A DNA stretch of 25,087 bases, taken from positions 1-25,087 of the forward strand of contig DAOUCS010000155.1 of NCBI GenBank assembly GCA_034431815.1. Direction: 5' to 3'. The notes beneath the pieces are model-generated. The model did not search any database. It was not told the DNA's origin and saw nothing but the letters and a program-made list of their open reading frames with translations. The stretch is from HRBIN29 sp034431815. Its GTDB lineage: Bacteria; Chloroflexota; Dehalococcoidia; Tepidiformales; Tepidiformaceae. This document shows, in pieces, positions 8,806-20,238 of the stretch (positions within the stretch are counted from its first letter, which is position 1; every line of letters begins with the position of its first letter). The position numbers and the translations under genes were made by a program.

Positions 8806-10676
8806 CTATCGGATGCGGGCCACCAGGGCCTGGCCGTTCTGGTCCTGGCCGAAGACGTAGGCCCTGCCCTGCGCGTCGCGGGCGAGGCGGACCCGGGAGG
8901 CCCTGGGCCCCAGGTCCAGGTTGAGGTCATAGGGCCCTCCGGTCCCTCCGGGGAAGGCCTCGAGGCGACGCCGGTCGCTGTCGTATTCGAAGCGGGCAAA
9001 GCCCCCCTCGAGGCCGTCCAGGAAGAGCAGGTAGGTGTGGTCCTCCCCAGGGAGGGTGGTCCGGGCGCCGCTTTCCCTGGAGACCACCTCCCGGCCCATG
9101 TACGAGGCGTGGAGGTGCTGTGGCCCCACGTCAAAGCTGGAAGGGGTGGACCAGAGGGCAGGGCTCGGAGGGGAAAATAAGATGAACCGCCCGATGCTGA
9201 CCCACCTGCCCTCCGCCTCGCTGCAGTTTCGGTTCCAGTTGGCCTCGCCCCTTGCCCCGGGGCGGTCGCTGTAGCGTACCAGCCAATCCCGGGCGAAGGT
9301 GGCCGCGTCCAGGCGCAGGAAGCCCATGCACCCGATGCCCGACCGGATATCCTGCCCATCCCAGTACCTCCCGAAGCTGAAAGGCGCGTAGAGCTTGCCG
9401 TCCACCACCTTGAGGGCAGGGGTGCTGGAGGAGTTGTAGAGGCTGTAGTCGTTGTCCGGCGAGGTGCATCCGTTGGGGGGAGGTGATCTCCTGGAGGTCT
9501 TCCGGGCTCGGGTCGTGGAGGGCCAGGCGGGTGGCGGTGCTCTCCGAAAGCTGGAACTTGGCGAAGCGCACCTGGTAGATGGTGCGGGTGGTGCTCCCGC
9601 AGGGCGCGGTGGTCCGCCGGGGCCCCCCGGCATAGAGGGTATCCCCCTCCACCGCCAGGGCGCTCACGAAGAAGAAGTCTGGCAGATCCCAGCGCCCGAC
9701 CAGGGCCCCCTCCCGGAGCGCCAGCACCGCCCCTACGCCGTTCTGGTCCCCCCACGTACACCGTCCCGTCCTCGGCCACGAAGATGTCCCGTAGGGCGAT
9801 GGGCAGGGCGGAGCGCCAGCGCTCCGCCCCCGTCTCCGCGTCCAGGCAGACCACGGTGCGGTTGTTGGTGGGGTAGTAGCCGCACGCCAGGCCCCCCTGG
9901 GCGGAGAGTTCGATTATTAAGTCCCTGTCGAGCCGGGTTACCCAGAGGGGGTTGAAGCGAGCGAGAAGGATCTCCTCGCTCTCCGAGAGCACCCGCTCCC
10001 CCATCACCACCCGGCACCACCCGGGCCCGCACCGCCTTGCCGAGCTCGTCCAGCCCCACGGGGAGGTCCAGCCCGGGGGCGGGGAGGGTGGCCCGCACCT
10101 GGTTCCCCTCCACGGTGAAGGTGGCCTTGTCCTCCCAGGGGCCCCAGTCCCCGCCTTTGGGCCGGTAGCTGAGCTGGAGCCTTAGGGGGGCGCTTGGGGT
10201 GCCCTGGAAGGTGCCGGTGAGGGCGATGGGGCCGTCCTGGCCGCTCGGCGACGCAGCCTGCCGCAGGGGCTCCCAATCCATCACGAGGCTCACCCCGGTA
10301 ACGCCCGCCGGAACTGTTAGCCGGAGGGCCGACCCGCCGCGCACCGACACGAAGTTACGAAGTACGCTTGCCACGGCTCGAGCTCCTGCAGGCTGTTCGC
10401 CGCTCCCCCGCCAGGAAACCACGCCAGCCACTGCTGCCGCGCCGCATCGAACCCGTACACCGCACCGATGCTGCTCACCACGCTCCCGAGCCCGTCCGCT
10501 CCGTCCACCGCCGTCCGTACGCCCCGCCACATCACCAGGTTCCATCCGGGCACCAGGTCGTACTCCACCTCTCCCGCGCCTTGGGCCGACACCACCCCTT
10601 CACGACCCCCTCTCACCACAGCCGCCACCATCACCACCGCAAGCAGCAGCACCCAGCGAACAGCCGTTCCCTTCAT
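8806..10676 (-). pseudogene. Exported beta-propeller-like protein, broken by four frame disruptions
   Basis: Five successive frame segments join into one 619-residue protein when an 8-nt duplication (10349-10364) and single extra bases in runs at 10010-10012, 9748-9753 and 9475-9480 are discounted; the total then divides exactly by three. The start ATG at 10676 has GAGGAGG 6 nt upstream. Residues 1-32 form a signal peptide (MKGTAVRW, hydrophobic core, cleavage near VSA-QG). Next comes a domain with VPGWNLVMWRG and LEPWQAYFVSV, common in Chloroflexota surface proteins. Then VCLDAETGAERWRS and VAEDGTVYVGG suggest PQQ-type or similar propeller repeats. The last part ends in GQDQNGQALVARIR. Codon choice changes along the gene: the first third prefers GCG/CGG, while later parts use more GCC, CCC, GGG and AGG. 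Its function is unknown; a secreted or surface sensor or scaffold is possible. Confidence 0.7.
10349..10364 (-). repeat. 8-nt imperfect tandem duplication that shifts the reading frame
   Basis: ACGAAGTT (10349-10356) is followed directly by ACGAAGTA (10357-10364), matching at 7 of 8 bases. Removing one copy joins QAYFV to SVRGGSALRL on the minus strand without loss of a codon. This looks like a slippage event and is hard to explain as a homopolymer read error. Confidence 0.7.
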
Positions 10677-10850
10677 CGCACGCCTCCTCAATGGCACACG
10701 AGGTGAGCGACCAGTAACGCTTACCAGCTACTTCTCACTAGCAACACGCGCTCGTACCGGCAACCCCGCGCTCCGCTTCGAGGGAGCCGACACCGGCCCG
10801 CGACCATCGCCGCCTGCAGGTTCCTGGCACAACTGCGCTCGACATCCCGC
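10677..10850. other. Spacer between glgB and the exported-protein gene, likely promoter of the latter
   Basis: On the minus strand it holds the GAGGAGG ribosome binding site (10683-10689) of the broken exported gene and a small inverted repeat GTAAGCGTTAC (4-bp arms) about 40 nt before its ATG. A TTGCTA-like -35 precedes this, but the -10 is poor. No clear terminator for glgB is visible. Confidence 0.3.
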
Positions 10851-13025
10851 TTACCGGACGGGCGCGAAGAAGACCGCAGCGAGAGGCGGGAGCGTCACCG
10901 CCATCGACGCGGGCCAGCCGAGCCGGGGCTCCGGATCGGCCACCGCGAGCCCCAGGTTCCCGAGCCCGCTGCCGCCGTAGACGTCGGCATCGGTATTCAG
11001 AATCTCCCGATACGGTCCAGGCGCCGGGACGGGGATGCGGTAGCCGAAGCGGGGCACGGGGGTGGAGTTGAAGACACACACCACGTCGTCGCCCGGGTCG
11101 CCCGTGCGCCGGACGAAGGCGATGACCGACTGCTCCCAGTCGGAGAAGTCGAGCCAGGCAAAGCCGCGTGGCTCGTGGTCGCAGCGGTGGAAGGCGGGAA
11201 GCGTCCGGTGGAGGCGGTTCAGGTCGCGGACGAGCCGCTGCACCCCCTCGTGCCGGAAGTACGAAAGGGCTTGCCACTCGAGCTCGCGGTCGTGATTCCA
11301 TTCGTTACGCTGGCCGAATTCGACCCCCATAAAGAGCAGCTTCTTGCCCGGCCAGGCGTGCTGGTAGGCATGCAGCAGGCGGAGGTTGGCGAACTGCTGC
11401 CATTCATCGCCCGGCATCTTGTGCAGCAGCGAGGCTTTGCCGTGGACCACCTCGTCGTGCGAGAGCGAGAGGATGTAGTTCTCGCTGTAGGCGTAGAGCA
11501 TCGAGAAGGTGAGGATGTTGTGGTGGTACTTGCGGTGGATCGGGTCCCGCGACAGGTAGAAGAGCGTGTCGTGCATCCAGCCCATGTTCCACTTGAACCC
11601 GAACCCGAGGCCGCCGGCGTACGTGGGGCGGGAGACGCCGGGCCATGCGGTCGATTCCTCGGCGATGGTGACGGCGCCGGGAACCTCGCGGTACACGAGC
11701 TCGTTCGCGCGGCGAAGGAAATCGATAGCTTCGAGATGTTCGTTCCCTCCGTAGATGTTCGGAACCCACTCGCCGGGCTTCCGGCTGTAATCGAGGTAGA
11801 TCATGGAGCTGACGGCATCGACCCGGAGGCCGTCGATGTGGAACTCCTCGAGCCAGTAACGCGCGTTGGAGAAGAGGAACGAGCGGACTTCGTTCCGGCC
11901 GTAGTTGAAGCTGTACGTGCCCCAATCGGGCTGGATGCGCCGCCTCGGATCTTCGTGCTCGTACAGCCAGGTGCCGTCGAAGCGGGCGAGGCCGTGGAGG
12001 TCGGTGGCGAAGTGGGCCGGGACCCAATCGAGGAGCACGCCGATGCCCGCGCGGTGGAGCGTGTCGACGAAAGCCCGGAAGTCGTCGGGAGTGCCGTAGC
12101 GGCTGGTGGGGGCGAAGAAGTTCGCTACCTGGTAGCCCCAGGAGCCGTCAAAGGGGTGCTCGGCGACAGGGAGCAGCTCGACGTGGGTAAAGCCGAGGTC
12201 CCGGCAGTAGGCGGCAAGCGCCTCGGCGGACTCGCGGTAGCTGTACCAGGTCCCATCGGGGCGGCGCCGCCACGAGCCGAGGTGGACTTCGTAGATGCTC
12301 ATCGGCTCACGGTAGGGGTCGGCGGCGGCGCGACGCTCCATCCAATCGGAATCGCTCCAGCTGAAGCCGCTGGCGAACACGACGGAGGCCGTCTTCGGGC
12401 GGAGTTCTTGGAAGAAGGCGAAAGGGTCGGCCTTTTCGCGGAGCACGCCGTCGGCCCCGAGGACAGCGAACTTGTACCGCTCCCCCGGGCCGATGCCCGG
12501 AACGAAGAGCTCCCACACGCCGGAGCTGCCCAGGACGCGCATGGGATGGACACGCCGGTTCCACCCGTTGAAGTCGCCGATGACCGAAACGCCGCGGGCG
12601 TTCGGCGCCCAGACGGCGAACGCCACGCCCGGCTCGCCGTCGACCGTGCCGGGATGAGCCCCCAGGACCCGCCAGGCGCGGTCGTGGCGGCCCTCTCCGA
12701 ATGCGCGAAGGTCCTCTTCGGCAATGGTGGGGAGGAAGCGGTAGGGGTCGGCGCGCTCCCACCGCAGGCCGTCCGCCTCGAAGCGGAGCCGGTAGGGGAA
12801 CGGCGTCCGCTCGCCCGGGAGGGAGAGCTGGAAGAGCCCCTCCGGATGGGTGCGGCGCATGGGACGCTCGGGGCCGCTCGGCGGGAGGAAGGTCACGCGG
12901 TCGACGCCCGGAGCGAACACACGAACGGTGAGGCCGGAGGGCGTGGGATGCATGCCGAGGAATGCGTGCGGGTCGTGGCTCCGGCCTTCGAGAATCGCCT
13001 GGAAGGCCGCCGGCGTGGGCGTCAT
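10851..13025 (-). CDS. glgB: 1,4-alpha-glucan branching enzyme (GH13)
   Basis: GlgB cuts alpha-1,4 chains and re-attaches them as alpha-1,6 branches. The 724-residue protein has the full two-module N-terminus (N1 about 20-110, CBM48 about 135-215 with VIGDFNGWNR), then the GH13 barrel. Catalytic residues are Asp403 in GLRVDAVSSMIYLDYSR, Glu456 in TIAEEST, and Asp524 in LSHDEVVHGK; the YLDYSR and HDEVVHGK motifs are specific to bacterial branching enzymes. It is the last gene of the five-gene operon, and its ATG overlaps the glgX stop in ATGA. In GlgE-pathway organisms GlgB branches the linear chains extended by GlgE, which fits the neighbours. Confidence 0.96.
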   Translation of the reverse strand: MTPTPAAFQAILEGRSHDPHAFLGMHPTPSGLTVRVFAPGVDRVTFLPPSGPERPMRRTHPEGLFQLSLPGERTPFPYRLRFEADGLRWERADPYRFLPTIAEEDLRAFGEGRHDRAWRVLGAHPGTVDGEPGVAFAVWAPNARGVSVIGDFNGWNRRVHPMRVLGSSGVWELFVPGIGPGERYKFAVLGADGVLREKADPFAFFQELRPKTASVVFASGFSWSDSDWMERRAAADPYREPMSIYEVHLGSWRRRPDGTWYSYRESAEALAAYCRDLGFTHVELLPVAEHPFDGSWGYQVANFFAPTSRYGTPDDFRAFVDTLHRAGIGVLLDWVPAHFATDLHGLARFDGTWLYEHEDPRRRIQPDWGTYSFNYGRNEVRSFLFSNARYWLEEFHIDGLRVDAVSSMIYLDYSRKPGEWVPNIYGGNEHLEAIDFLRRANELVYREVPGAVTIAEESTAWPGVSRPTYAGGLGFGFKWNMGWMHDTLFYLSRDPIHRKYHHNILTFSMLYAYSENYILSLSHDEVVHGKASLLHKMPGDEWQQFANLRLLHAYQHAWPGKKLLFMGVEFGQRNEWNHDRELEWQALSYFRHEGVQRLVRDLNRLHRTLPAFHRCDHEPRGFAWLDFSDWEQSVIAFVRRTGDPGDDVVCVFNSTPVPRFGYRIPVPAPGPYREILNTDADVYGGSGLGNLGLAVADPEPRLGWPASMAVTLPPLAAVFFAPVR

Positions 13026-15178
13026 GCCGGGCGTTCCGTGGCGTGCTCGAGGATGGCGAGCGACCGCGGGGCAAGGGGGTAGACGGCGCCGCCGCGGTAG
13101 GTTGCAGCGCCCTCATGGAGCTCCGGGCGGGCCGAATCGAGCACCAGCGACCAAACACGCCCATCGGGCGCGGCGGGAAGGTGGAACCCGACGGCCTTCT
13201 TCGAGGCGTTCAGGAGGATGGCGAGCGTCTCGCCGGTGATGGGACGCCCTTCGCGGTCGACGAGATCGGCCGCGGCGCCGGAGAGCCAGAGGCCGATGAC
13301 GCGCCGCTCGGGGTCCGCCCAATCGGCGTCTGAGAGCTCCCGGCCGTCTTCGCGAAGCCAGGCGATGTCCTTCTCCCCGTTGGGCGCGGTGCGGCCCTGG
13401 AGGAAGCCGCGCCGGCGGAGAACGGGGTTGCGCTTCCGAAGGGCCACCAGGCGGCGCGTCCAATCGAGGAGGGCGCGCTGGCGCTCGTCCCGCTGCCAGG
13501 GCATCCAGGAAACCTCGTTGTCCTGGCAATAGGCGTTGTTGTTGCCGCGCTGGGTGCGGGCGACCTCGTCGCCGTGGAGGAGCATGGGAACTCCCTGCGA
13601 GACGAAGAGCGTCGCGATGAAGTTCCGCATCTGCTGGAAGCGGGCACGGAGAATGCCCTCGTCTTCGGTGTCCCCCTCGACGCCGAAGTTCTCGCTCCAG
13701 TTCGCGTCGGTGCCGTCGCGGTTTCCTTCGCCGTTCGCCTCATTGTGTTTCCGCTCGTAGCTAACCAGGTCGCGGAGGGTGAAGCCGTCGTGGCAGGTGA
13801 CGAAGTTGATACTGGCGTAGGGGCGGCGTCCGTTATGGGCGTAGAGGTCGCTGGAGCCGGTGAGGCGGAAGCCGAGTTCGCCCACCTGTCCGGCGTCGCC
13901 CCGCCAGAACCGGCGCACGTTGTCGCGGTACTTGCCGTTCCACTCGGCCCAGCCGACAGGGAAGTTCCCCACCTGGTAGCCGCCCTCGCCGAGGTCCCAC
14001 GGCTCCGCGATGAGCTTCACCTGGGAGATGACAGGATCTTGATGGATGATTTCGAAGAAGGCGCTGAGGCGGTCGACCTCGTACAGCTCGCGGGCGAGGG
14101 CAGAGGCGAGGTCGAAGCGGAAGCCATCGACGTGCATCTCGGTGATCCAGTAGCGCAGGCTGTCCATGATGAGCTGGATGGCCCGCGGGTGGAGCATGTT
14201 GAAGGTGTTGCCGGTGCCGGTGAAGTCCATGTAGCGGCGGGGCTCGCCGGGCACGAGCCGGTAGTAAGCCTGGTTGTCGATGCCCCGGAAGGAGAGCGTG
14301 GGGCCCAGGTGGTCGCCTTCGGCGGTGTGGTTGTAGACGACGTCGAGGATGACTTCGATGCCCGCCTGGTGGAGCGAGCGCACCATCGACTTGAACTCGG
14401 CAACGGCGTTCTCGGGGCCGAAGGCGGCGTAGCGCGGGTCGGGAGCGAAGAAGCCGATGGTGTTGTAGCCCCAGTAGTTGCGCAGCCCCCGCTTCAAGAG
14501 GTGCCAGTCATCCACGAAGAAGTGCACGGGCATGAGCTCGACCGCCGTGACGCCGAGGGATTTCAGGTACCGAATCGTCTCGCGGTGGGCGAGGCCGGCG
14601 TACGTGCCGCGGAGCTCCTCCGGCAGGTCCGGGTTGAGGTACGTGAAGCCCTTGACGTGCAGCTCGTAGATGACCGTGTCGTGCCAGGGGATGGCAGGCC
14701 GGCGGTCGTCGCCCCAGGAGAAGGCCGACTCGACGACGACCGATTTCGGCATCCCGGGCGCCGAGTCGAGGGTGCTCATGCGAAGGTCGACCGTGGCAGG
14801 GTCGGCGGCGGCGGCGGCGGGGTCGTAGCCGAACATCGCCTCGGACCACTGGACTGGACCGGTGACGGCCTTGGCGTAGGGGTCGAGGAGCAGTTTATGG
14901 GGGTTGAAGCGGAGCCCCTCCTCCGGCCGATATGGGCCGTAGACGCGGTAGCCGTACAGCATCCCCGGCCGCGCCTCGGGCAGGTAAACGTGCCAGACGA
15001 AGTCGGTCTGCTCGCGGAGAGGGATGCGCGCGATCTCCTGGGCGCCGTAGGGGCGATCGAAGATGCAGAGCTCGACGTGCTCGGCGTTTTCGCTGAAGAG
15101 CGCGAAGTTCACGCCCGACCCGTCCCAGGTGGCGCCGAGCGGGTAGGGCGCGCCCGGTTGGGTCGCGAACCGCTTCAT
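13022..15178 (-). CDS. glgX: Glycogen debranching enzyme GlgX (GH13, isoamylase type)
   Basis: GlgX hydrolyses alpha-1,6 branches of glycogen, mainly short stubs left by phosphorylase. The 718-residue protein has an N-terminal CBM48-like domain (PYPLGATWDGSGVNFALFSE, residues 11-30), then the barrel with DVVYNHTAEG (279-288), Asp356 in GFRFDLASAL, Glu392 in LIAEPWD and Asp464 in VTCHDGFTLRDLVSY. Together with YELHVKGFT these are typical of GlgX. The start ATG at 15178 overlaps the maltokinase stop by four bases; a longer frame from 15298 reads through the maltokinase 3' end and was not used. A debranching enzyme inside a glgE operon suggests that synthesis and mobilisation are co-expressed. 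An amylopullulanase-like role is less likely. Confidence 0.94.
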   Translation of the reverse strand: MKRFATQPGAPYPLGATWDGSGVNFALFSENAEHVELCIFDRPYGAQEIARIPLREQTDFVWHVYLPEARPGMLYGYRVYGPYRPEEGLRFNPHKLLLDPYAKAVTGPVQWSEAMFGYDPAAAAADPATVDLRMSTLDSAPGMPKSVVVESAFSWGDDRRPAIPWHDTVIYELHVKGFTYLNPDLPEELRGTYAGLAHRETIRYLKSLGVTAVELMPVHFFVDDWHLLKRGLRNYWGYNTIGFFAPDPRYAAFGPENAVAEFKSMVRSLHQAGIEVILDVVYNHTAEGDHLGPTLSFRGIDNQAYYRLVPGEPRRYMDFTGTGNTFNMLHPRAIQLIMDSLRYWITEMHVDGFRFDLASALARELYEVDRLSAFFEIIHQDPVISQVKLIAEPWDLGEGGYQVGNFPVGWAEWNGKYRDNVRRFWRGDAGQVGELGFRLTGSSDLYAHNGRRPYASINFVTCHDGFTLRDLVSYERKHNEANGEGNRDGTDANWSENFGVEGDTEDEGILRARFQQMRNFIATLFVSQGVPMLLHGDEVARTQRGNNNAYCQDNEVSWMPWQRDERQRALLDWTRRLVALRKRNPVLRRRGFLQGRTAPNGEKDIAWLREDGRELSDADWADPERRVIGLWLSGAAADLVDREGRPITGETLAILLNASKKAVGFHLPAAPDGRVWSLVLDSARPELHEGAATYRGGAVYPLAPRSLAILEHATERPA

Positions 15179-16547
15179 GTCAGGGCCTCCGCGAGGCGCG
15201 CGACAGCCGCGAGCGGGATGGGAATCCATGATGGCCGATTGTCGGCTTCGTAGCGAACTTCGTAGAGCGCTTTCCGAAGCTCGAAAAAGCTTAGGCACTG
15301 CTCGAAGGCGGGCGAGGGCGGGAGGAGGCCGGGAACAGCGGCGACCGCCTCGCGGTAGCCGGCGAGGAAGGCGGCGCGAAGCGGAGCGACACCTTCCGGG
15401 GAGCCCGGTGGCCGGGCGGTTCGGACAGCGTAATCGAACGAGCGAAGCATGCCTGCCACGTCGACCAGCGGGCTCTGGAGCGCTCGGCGCTCTTCGAGGG
15501 GGCGGGCAGGCTCACCTTCAAAGTCCGAAACGTACCACCGGCCTCGGGAGCGCAGCACTTGCCCGAGGTGGTAGTCGCCGTGGACGCGGATCGCAAGCCC
15601 GAGGGGCCCCTGCGGAGGTTTCCAGCGCTCGAGGGCACGGGCGGCGCGTTCGACGGGCGCGGAATCGTGACCCGCTTCGGCGAGCATCGCCACAAGACGG
15701 CGGGCGACTTCGGCCTCGGCCGCTGCCGCCCGGCCGACGAGTTCGGGCGCGGCCGGCTCCGGCGTCAGGCCGGGTCCTCGTGCCTGCGCTAGCGCGGCAT
15801 GCAGCGCCCCCGTGAGCTCGCCGAGGGAGCGCGCCTCGCGGACGAGGGAGCGGGGCACCGTCCCGGCCCGCCGGAGCCGACCGAGGAACCACGTCCAGCC
15901 GTCCGAGGCGCGGGGGAGGAACTCCTGGGCAACCCAGGCATCGTAGGAGCCACCCACGCCTTCCCCCTTGCCTGCTCCCAAGAAGCGAGGGACTCCGCCG
16001 AAGCCCGCGCCGTGGCTGAGATAGTGCAGGAGCTCAACTTCCGGATTGGGGCCGAAGCGGACGCGCCGGTACAGCTTCACCAGCGCTCGGCTCCCGAGGC
16101 GCAGGCAGGAGTTCGATTGTTCGGCGGCGAACGCCCGGGGCGGCAAAGCGCCGGCCGATCCCCTCCATTCCGACGCGAGACGGAGCCCCGGGCCTTCGGC
16201 GCTTCGTCCGCCCGTGACGAAGCGCGCGAGGGCGCGAAGCGCCGGCGGCTGCGCCAGGCCTTCCACGACGGCGGCCTGGGCCGTGCCTGGCCTGGCGAGC
16301 CCGAGGACGAGCTGGAGCCAGAGCGGCTCCGCGCCGCGTTCGGCGCGGACCAGGACCACGGCAGCGCGGGCGTGCCCGTCGAGGGGACACCAGCCAGCGA
16401 CCTCCACCCGGCGGAGCGCGCCCGATTTCGCGGGGAACCAGCGCTGGAGGGGCAGCCAGCGTGCGAGGGCTTCAGCCAGCAGCCGATGGTCGCGGCCAAG
16501 CACGCCGCCGAGGGAGCGGCTCCCCGCTGCGGGGAGGAGGGGGCCGG

Positions 16548-16551
<4 letters not shown>
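15175..16551 (-). CDS. mak: Maltokinase (Pep2/Mak type)
   Basis: The enzyme phosphorylates maltose with ATP to alpha-maltose-1-phosphate, the donor for GlgE. The 458-residue protein has the maltokinase N-terminal cap with WLPLQRWFPAKS (32-43), and an aminoglycoside-phosphotransferase-like kinase core with HGDYHLGQ (324-331, catalytic Asp326) and the metal-binding DFEGEP (343-348). Family length is matched. The start ATG at 16551 overlaps the treS TGA in ATGA; upstream in-frame codons lie within treS and lack similarity. In many actinobacteria TreS and this kinase are fused; here they are separate but directly coupled, which supports channelling of maltose. Much lower confidence applies to the symbol (mak or pep2) than to the function. 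Confidence 0.92.
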
Positions 16552-18206
<1,655 letters not shown>

Positions 18207-18208
18207 GC

Positions 18209-20179
18209 TCAGGGAGCCTCGAGGCGGAAGAGGTGGACGGGCTCGACGTTGGGGTCCAGCCGGACGTAGTTCGCCCGGCCGAACCACTGGTAGCGCTCGC
18301 CCGTAATCAGATCGTGCACGACGTAGACGCTCTCGTCATGGAGCCCCAGTGTGGCGCCGTCGAGCCACACGGTCGCCTCGTGGGTGAGAAACGGGTCCAG
18401 GTTGGCAACGACGAGGATCCGGTTCGCGAGGTCGGGCGTGGCCTTGCTGTAGGCGATGATGTTCGGGTTGTCGGGGTGGTGGAAGCGAAGGTTCCGGTAG
18501 AGCCGCAGGGCAGGGTTCTCCCGCCGAATGCGGTTGAGCCGGGCGAGGTAGTCGGCAAGGTTTCCCGGCTGGCTCCAGTCGCGCGCCTTCAGCTCGTACT
18601 TCTCGGAGTCGAGGTACTCCTCGCTCCCAGGGCGCAGGGGAACGTTCTCGCAGAGCTCGTACCCGCTGTAGATGCCGTACGAGGGAGAGAGGGTCGCTGC
18701 CAGGGCGGCGCGTACCTTGAACGCGGGGCGGCCGCCCGTCTGGAGGTACTCGTGGAGGATGTCGGGGGTGTTGGCGAAGAAGTTCGGTCGGAGGTATTCG
18801 GCCTGGTCTGTGGCGATCAGCTCCGTGAGGTACTCTTCCAGCTCGGCACGGGTGTTCCGCCAGGTGAAATAGGTGTACGACTGGCTGAAGCCGATTTTGG
18901 CGAGCTCCTGGAGGAGCTTCGGCCTGGTGAAGGCTTCGGAGAGGAAGATGACGTCGGGGTGGAGGGCTCGCACCTCGCCGATCAGCCACTCCCAGAAGGC
19001 GAGCGGCTTCGTGTGCGGGTTGTCGACCCGGAAGATGCGGACGCCGCGCTCGACCCAGAAGAGGACGACCCGCTTCAGCTCGTTCCAGAGCGCAGGGTAT
19101 TCGGGACACCAGAAGTCGAAGGAGACGATGTCCTCGTACCGCTTGGGGGGGTTTTCGGCGTACTTGATGGTCCCGTCGGGCCGGCGGCGGAACCACTCCG
19201 GGTGCTCGCGCACGTAGGGATGGTCGGGCGAGCACTGGAAGGCCAAGTCGAGGGCGATTTCGATGCCCATCGACTCGGCGGTGCGCAGCAGCCGGGCGAA
19301 GTCCTCGAAGGTCCCGAGCTGCGGCTCGATGGCGTCGTGGCCGCCGTGCTCGTTGCCGATCGCCCACGGGCTTCCGGGATCGCCCGGTGCCGCCGTGAGG
19401 GCGTTGTTCCTTCCCTTCCGGTTGGTGCGGCCGATCGGATGGATCGGAGGGAAGTAGAGGACATCGAACCCCATCTCGCGGATGCGGGGCAGATGACGCT
19501 CCTCGACGTCGCGGAACGTGCCGTGGCGTCGCACGTCGTCGGCAGCCGACCGGGGGAACATCTCGTACCAGGCGCCGAAGCGGGCGCGTTCGCGCTCCAC
19601 CACCACCGGGAGGATGAACTCAGCGAGGGTGAGGTCGCGGCGCGGATAGTACTCGCTCGCCAGGCGGCGGAGCTCCGGGTCGGCGGCAAGGCGGACGGCC
19701 TCGGCTTGGTCCGGCGCCCTGGCGATCGCCGCTGCCGCCGCCTCGAGGCGCTCAGCCGCGGCCGGGGGCGCTGCGTCTGCAGCGTCGCGGAAGAGCGCCT
19801 GGCCTTCGAGCAGCTCGGAGGAGAGGTCGCGGTTGGCGGCGTGCTTCCGCTCCAGCTCATCGAGCCAGGTGGCGTACACGTCGGTCCACGCCGCGACCGT
19901 GTACTCCCACACGCCGAGCTCGTCGAAGGAGAGCTCAGCGGCGAACTCGTCGCGCTCGCGGACGTACGACATCGGAGCGGACCGCCACTCACGGTCGCCG
20001 CGGCGGCGGTAGCGGACTTCGGCTGCGAGGATGTCGTGCCCGCCCTTGAGGACGTCGGCCGTGACGGCGAGCGGCTCGCCCGCCACGCGCTTGACGGCGT
20101 ATCGTCCGTAGGCGAGATGCGGGCGGATTTCGGGAATGGCGATTCGAGGCATCGATTCGAACGGCCGATGTACGCGCAC
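18209..20179 (-). CDS. glgE: Alpha-1,4-glucan:maltose-1-phosphate maltosyltransferase
   Basis: GlgE adds maltosyl units from maltose-1-phosphate to alpha-1,4-glucans. The 656-residue protein (if started at GTG 20179) shows the N-terminal beta domain (to about 105), a helical insert, then the GH13_3 barrel with FPPIHPIGRTNRKGRNN (243-259), Asp386 in FRVDNPHTKP, Glu415 in LSEAFTRP and Asp473 in NTPDIL. The positions agree well with the known actinobacterial enzyme. GTG at 20179 has AAAGG 7 nt upstream; an ATG at 20152 (MPRIAIPEIRP) has no ribosome binding site and is the alternative start. It is the first gene of the operon, with treS 2 nt behind. Confidence 0.95.
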   Translation of the reverse strand: MRVHRPFESMPRIAIPEIRPHLAYGRYAVKRVAGEPLAVTADVLKGGHDILAAEVRYRRRGDREWRSAPMSYVRERDEFAAELSFDELGVWEYTVAAWTDVYATWLDELERKHAANRDLSSELLEGQALFRDAADAAPPAAAERLEAAAAAIARAPDQAEAVRLAADPELRRLASEYYPRRDLTLAEFILPVVVERERARFGAWYEMFPRSAADDVRRHGTFRDVEERHLPRIREMGFDVLYFPPIHPIGRTNRKGRNNALTAAPGDPGSPWAIGNEHGGHDAIEPQLGTFEDFARLLRTAESMGIEIALDLAFQCSPDHPYVREHPEWFRRRPDGTIKYAENPPKRYEDIVSFDFWCPEYPALWNELKRVVLFWVERGVRIFRVDNPHTKPLAFWEWLIGEVRALHPDVIFLSEAFTRPKLLQELAKIGFSQSYTYFTWRNTRAELEEYLTELIATDQAEYLRPNFFANTPDILHEYLQTGGRPAFKVRAALAATLSPSYGIYSGYELCENVPLRPGSEEYLDSEKYELKARDWSQPGNLADYLARLNRIRRENPALRLYRNLRFHHPDNPNIIAYSKATPDLANRILVVANLDPFLTHEATVWLDGATLGLHDESVYVVHDLITGERYQWFGRANYVRLDPNVEPVHLFRLEAP

Positions 20180-20238
20180 AGACCTGCCTTTCGGACCGGG
20201 GCTCGAATGCCCAGCTTAGCAAGGCTCCCGCAGCGGTC
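20180..20238. promoter_or_regulatory. Divergent spacer between glgE and the PAP2 gene
   Basis: These 59 nt separate two divergent operons and must hold, or lie close to, both promoters. I cannot pick a convincing -35/-10 pair for either direction. The glgE-side AAAGG ribosome binding site lies at its left end. Function is inferred only from gene arrangement. Confidence 0.35.

Noticed and set aside
9475..9753. Phase-variable homopolymer tracts in the exported gene
   Set aside because: Runs of only six G/C are short for a phase switch, and several lesions occur together, which fits decay or read error better.
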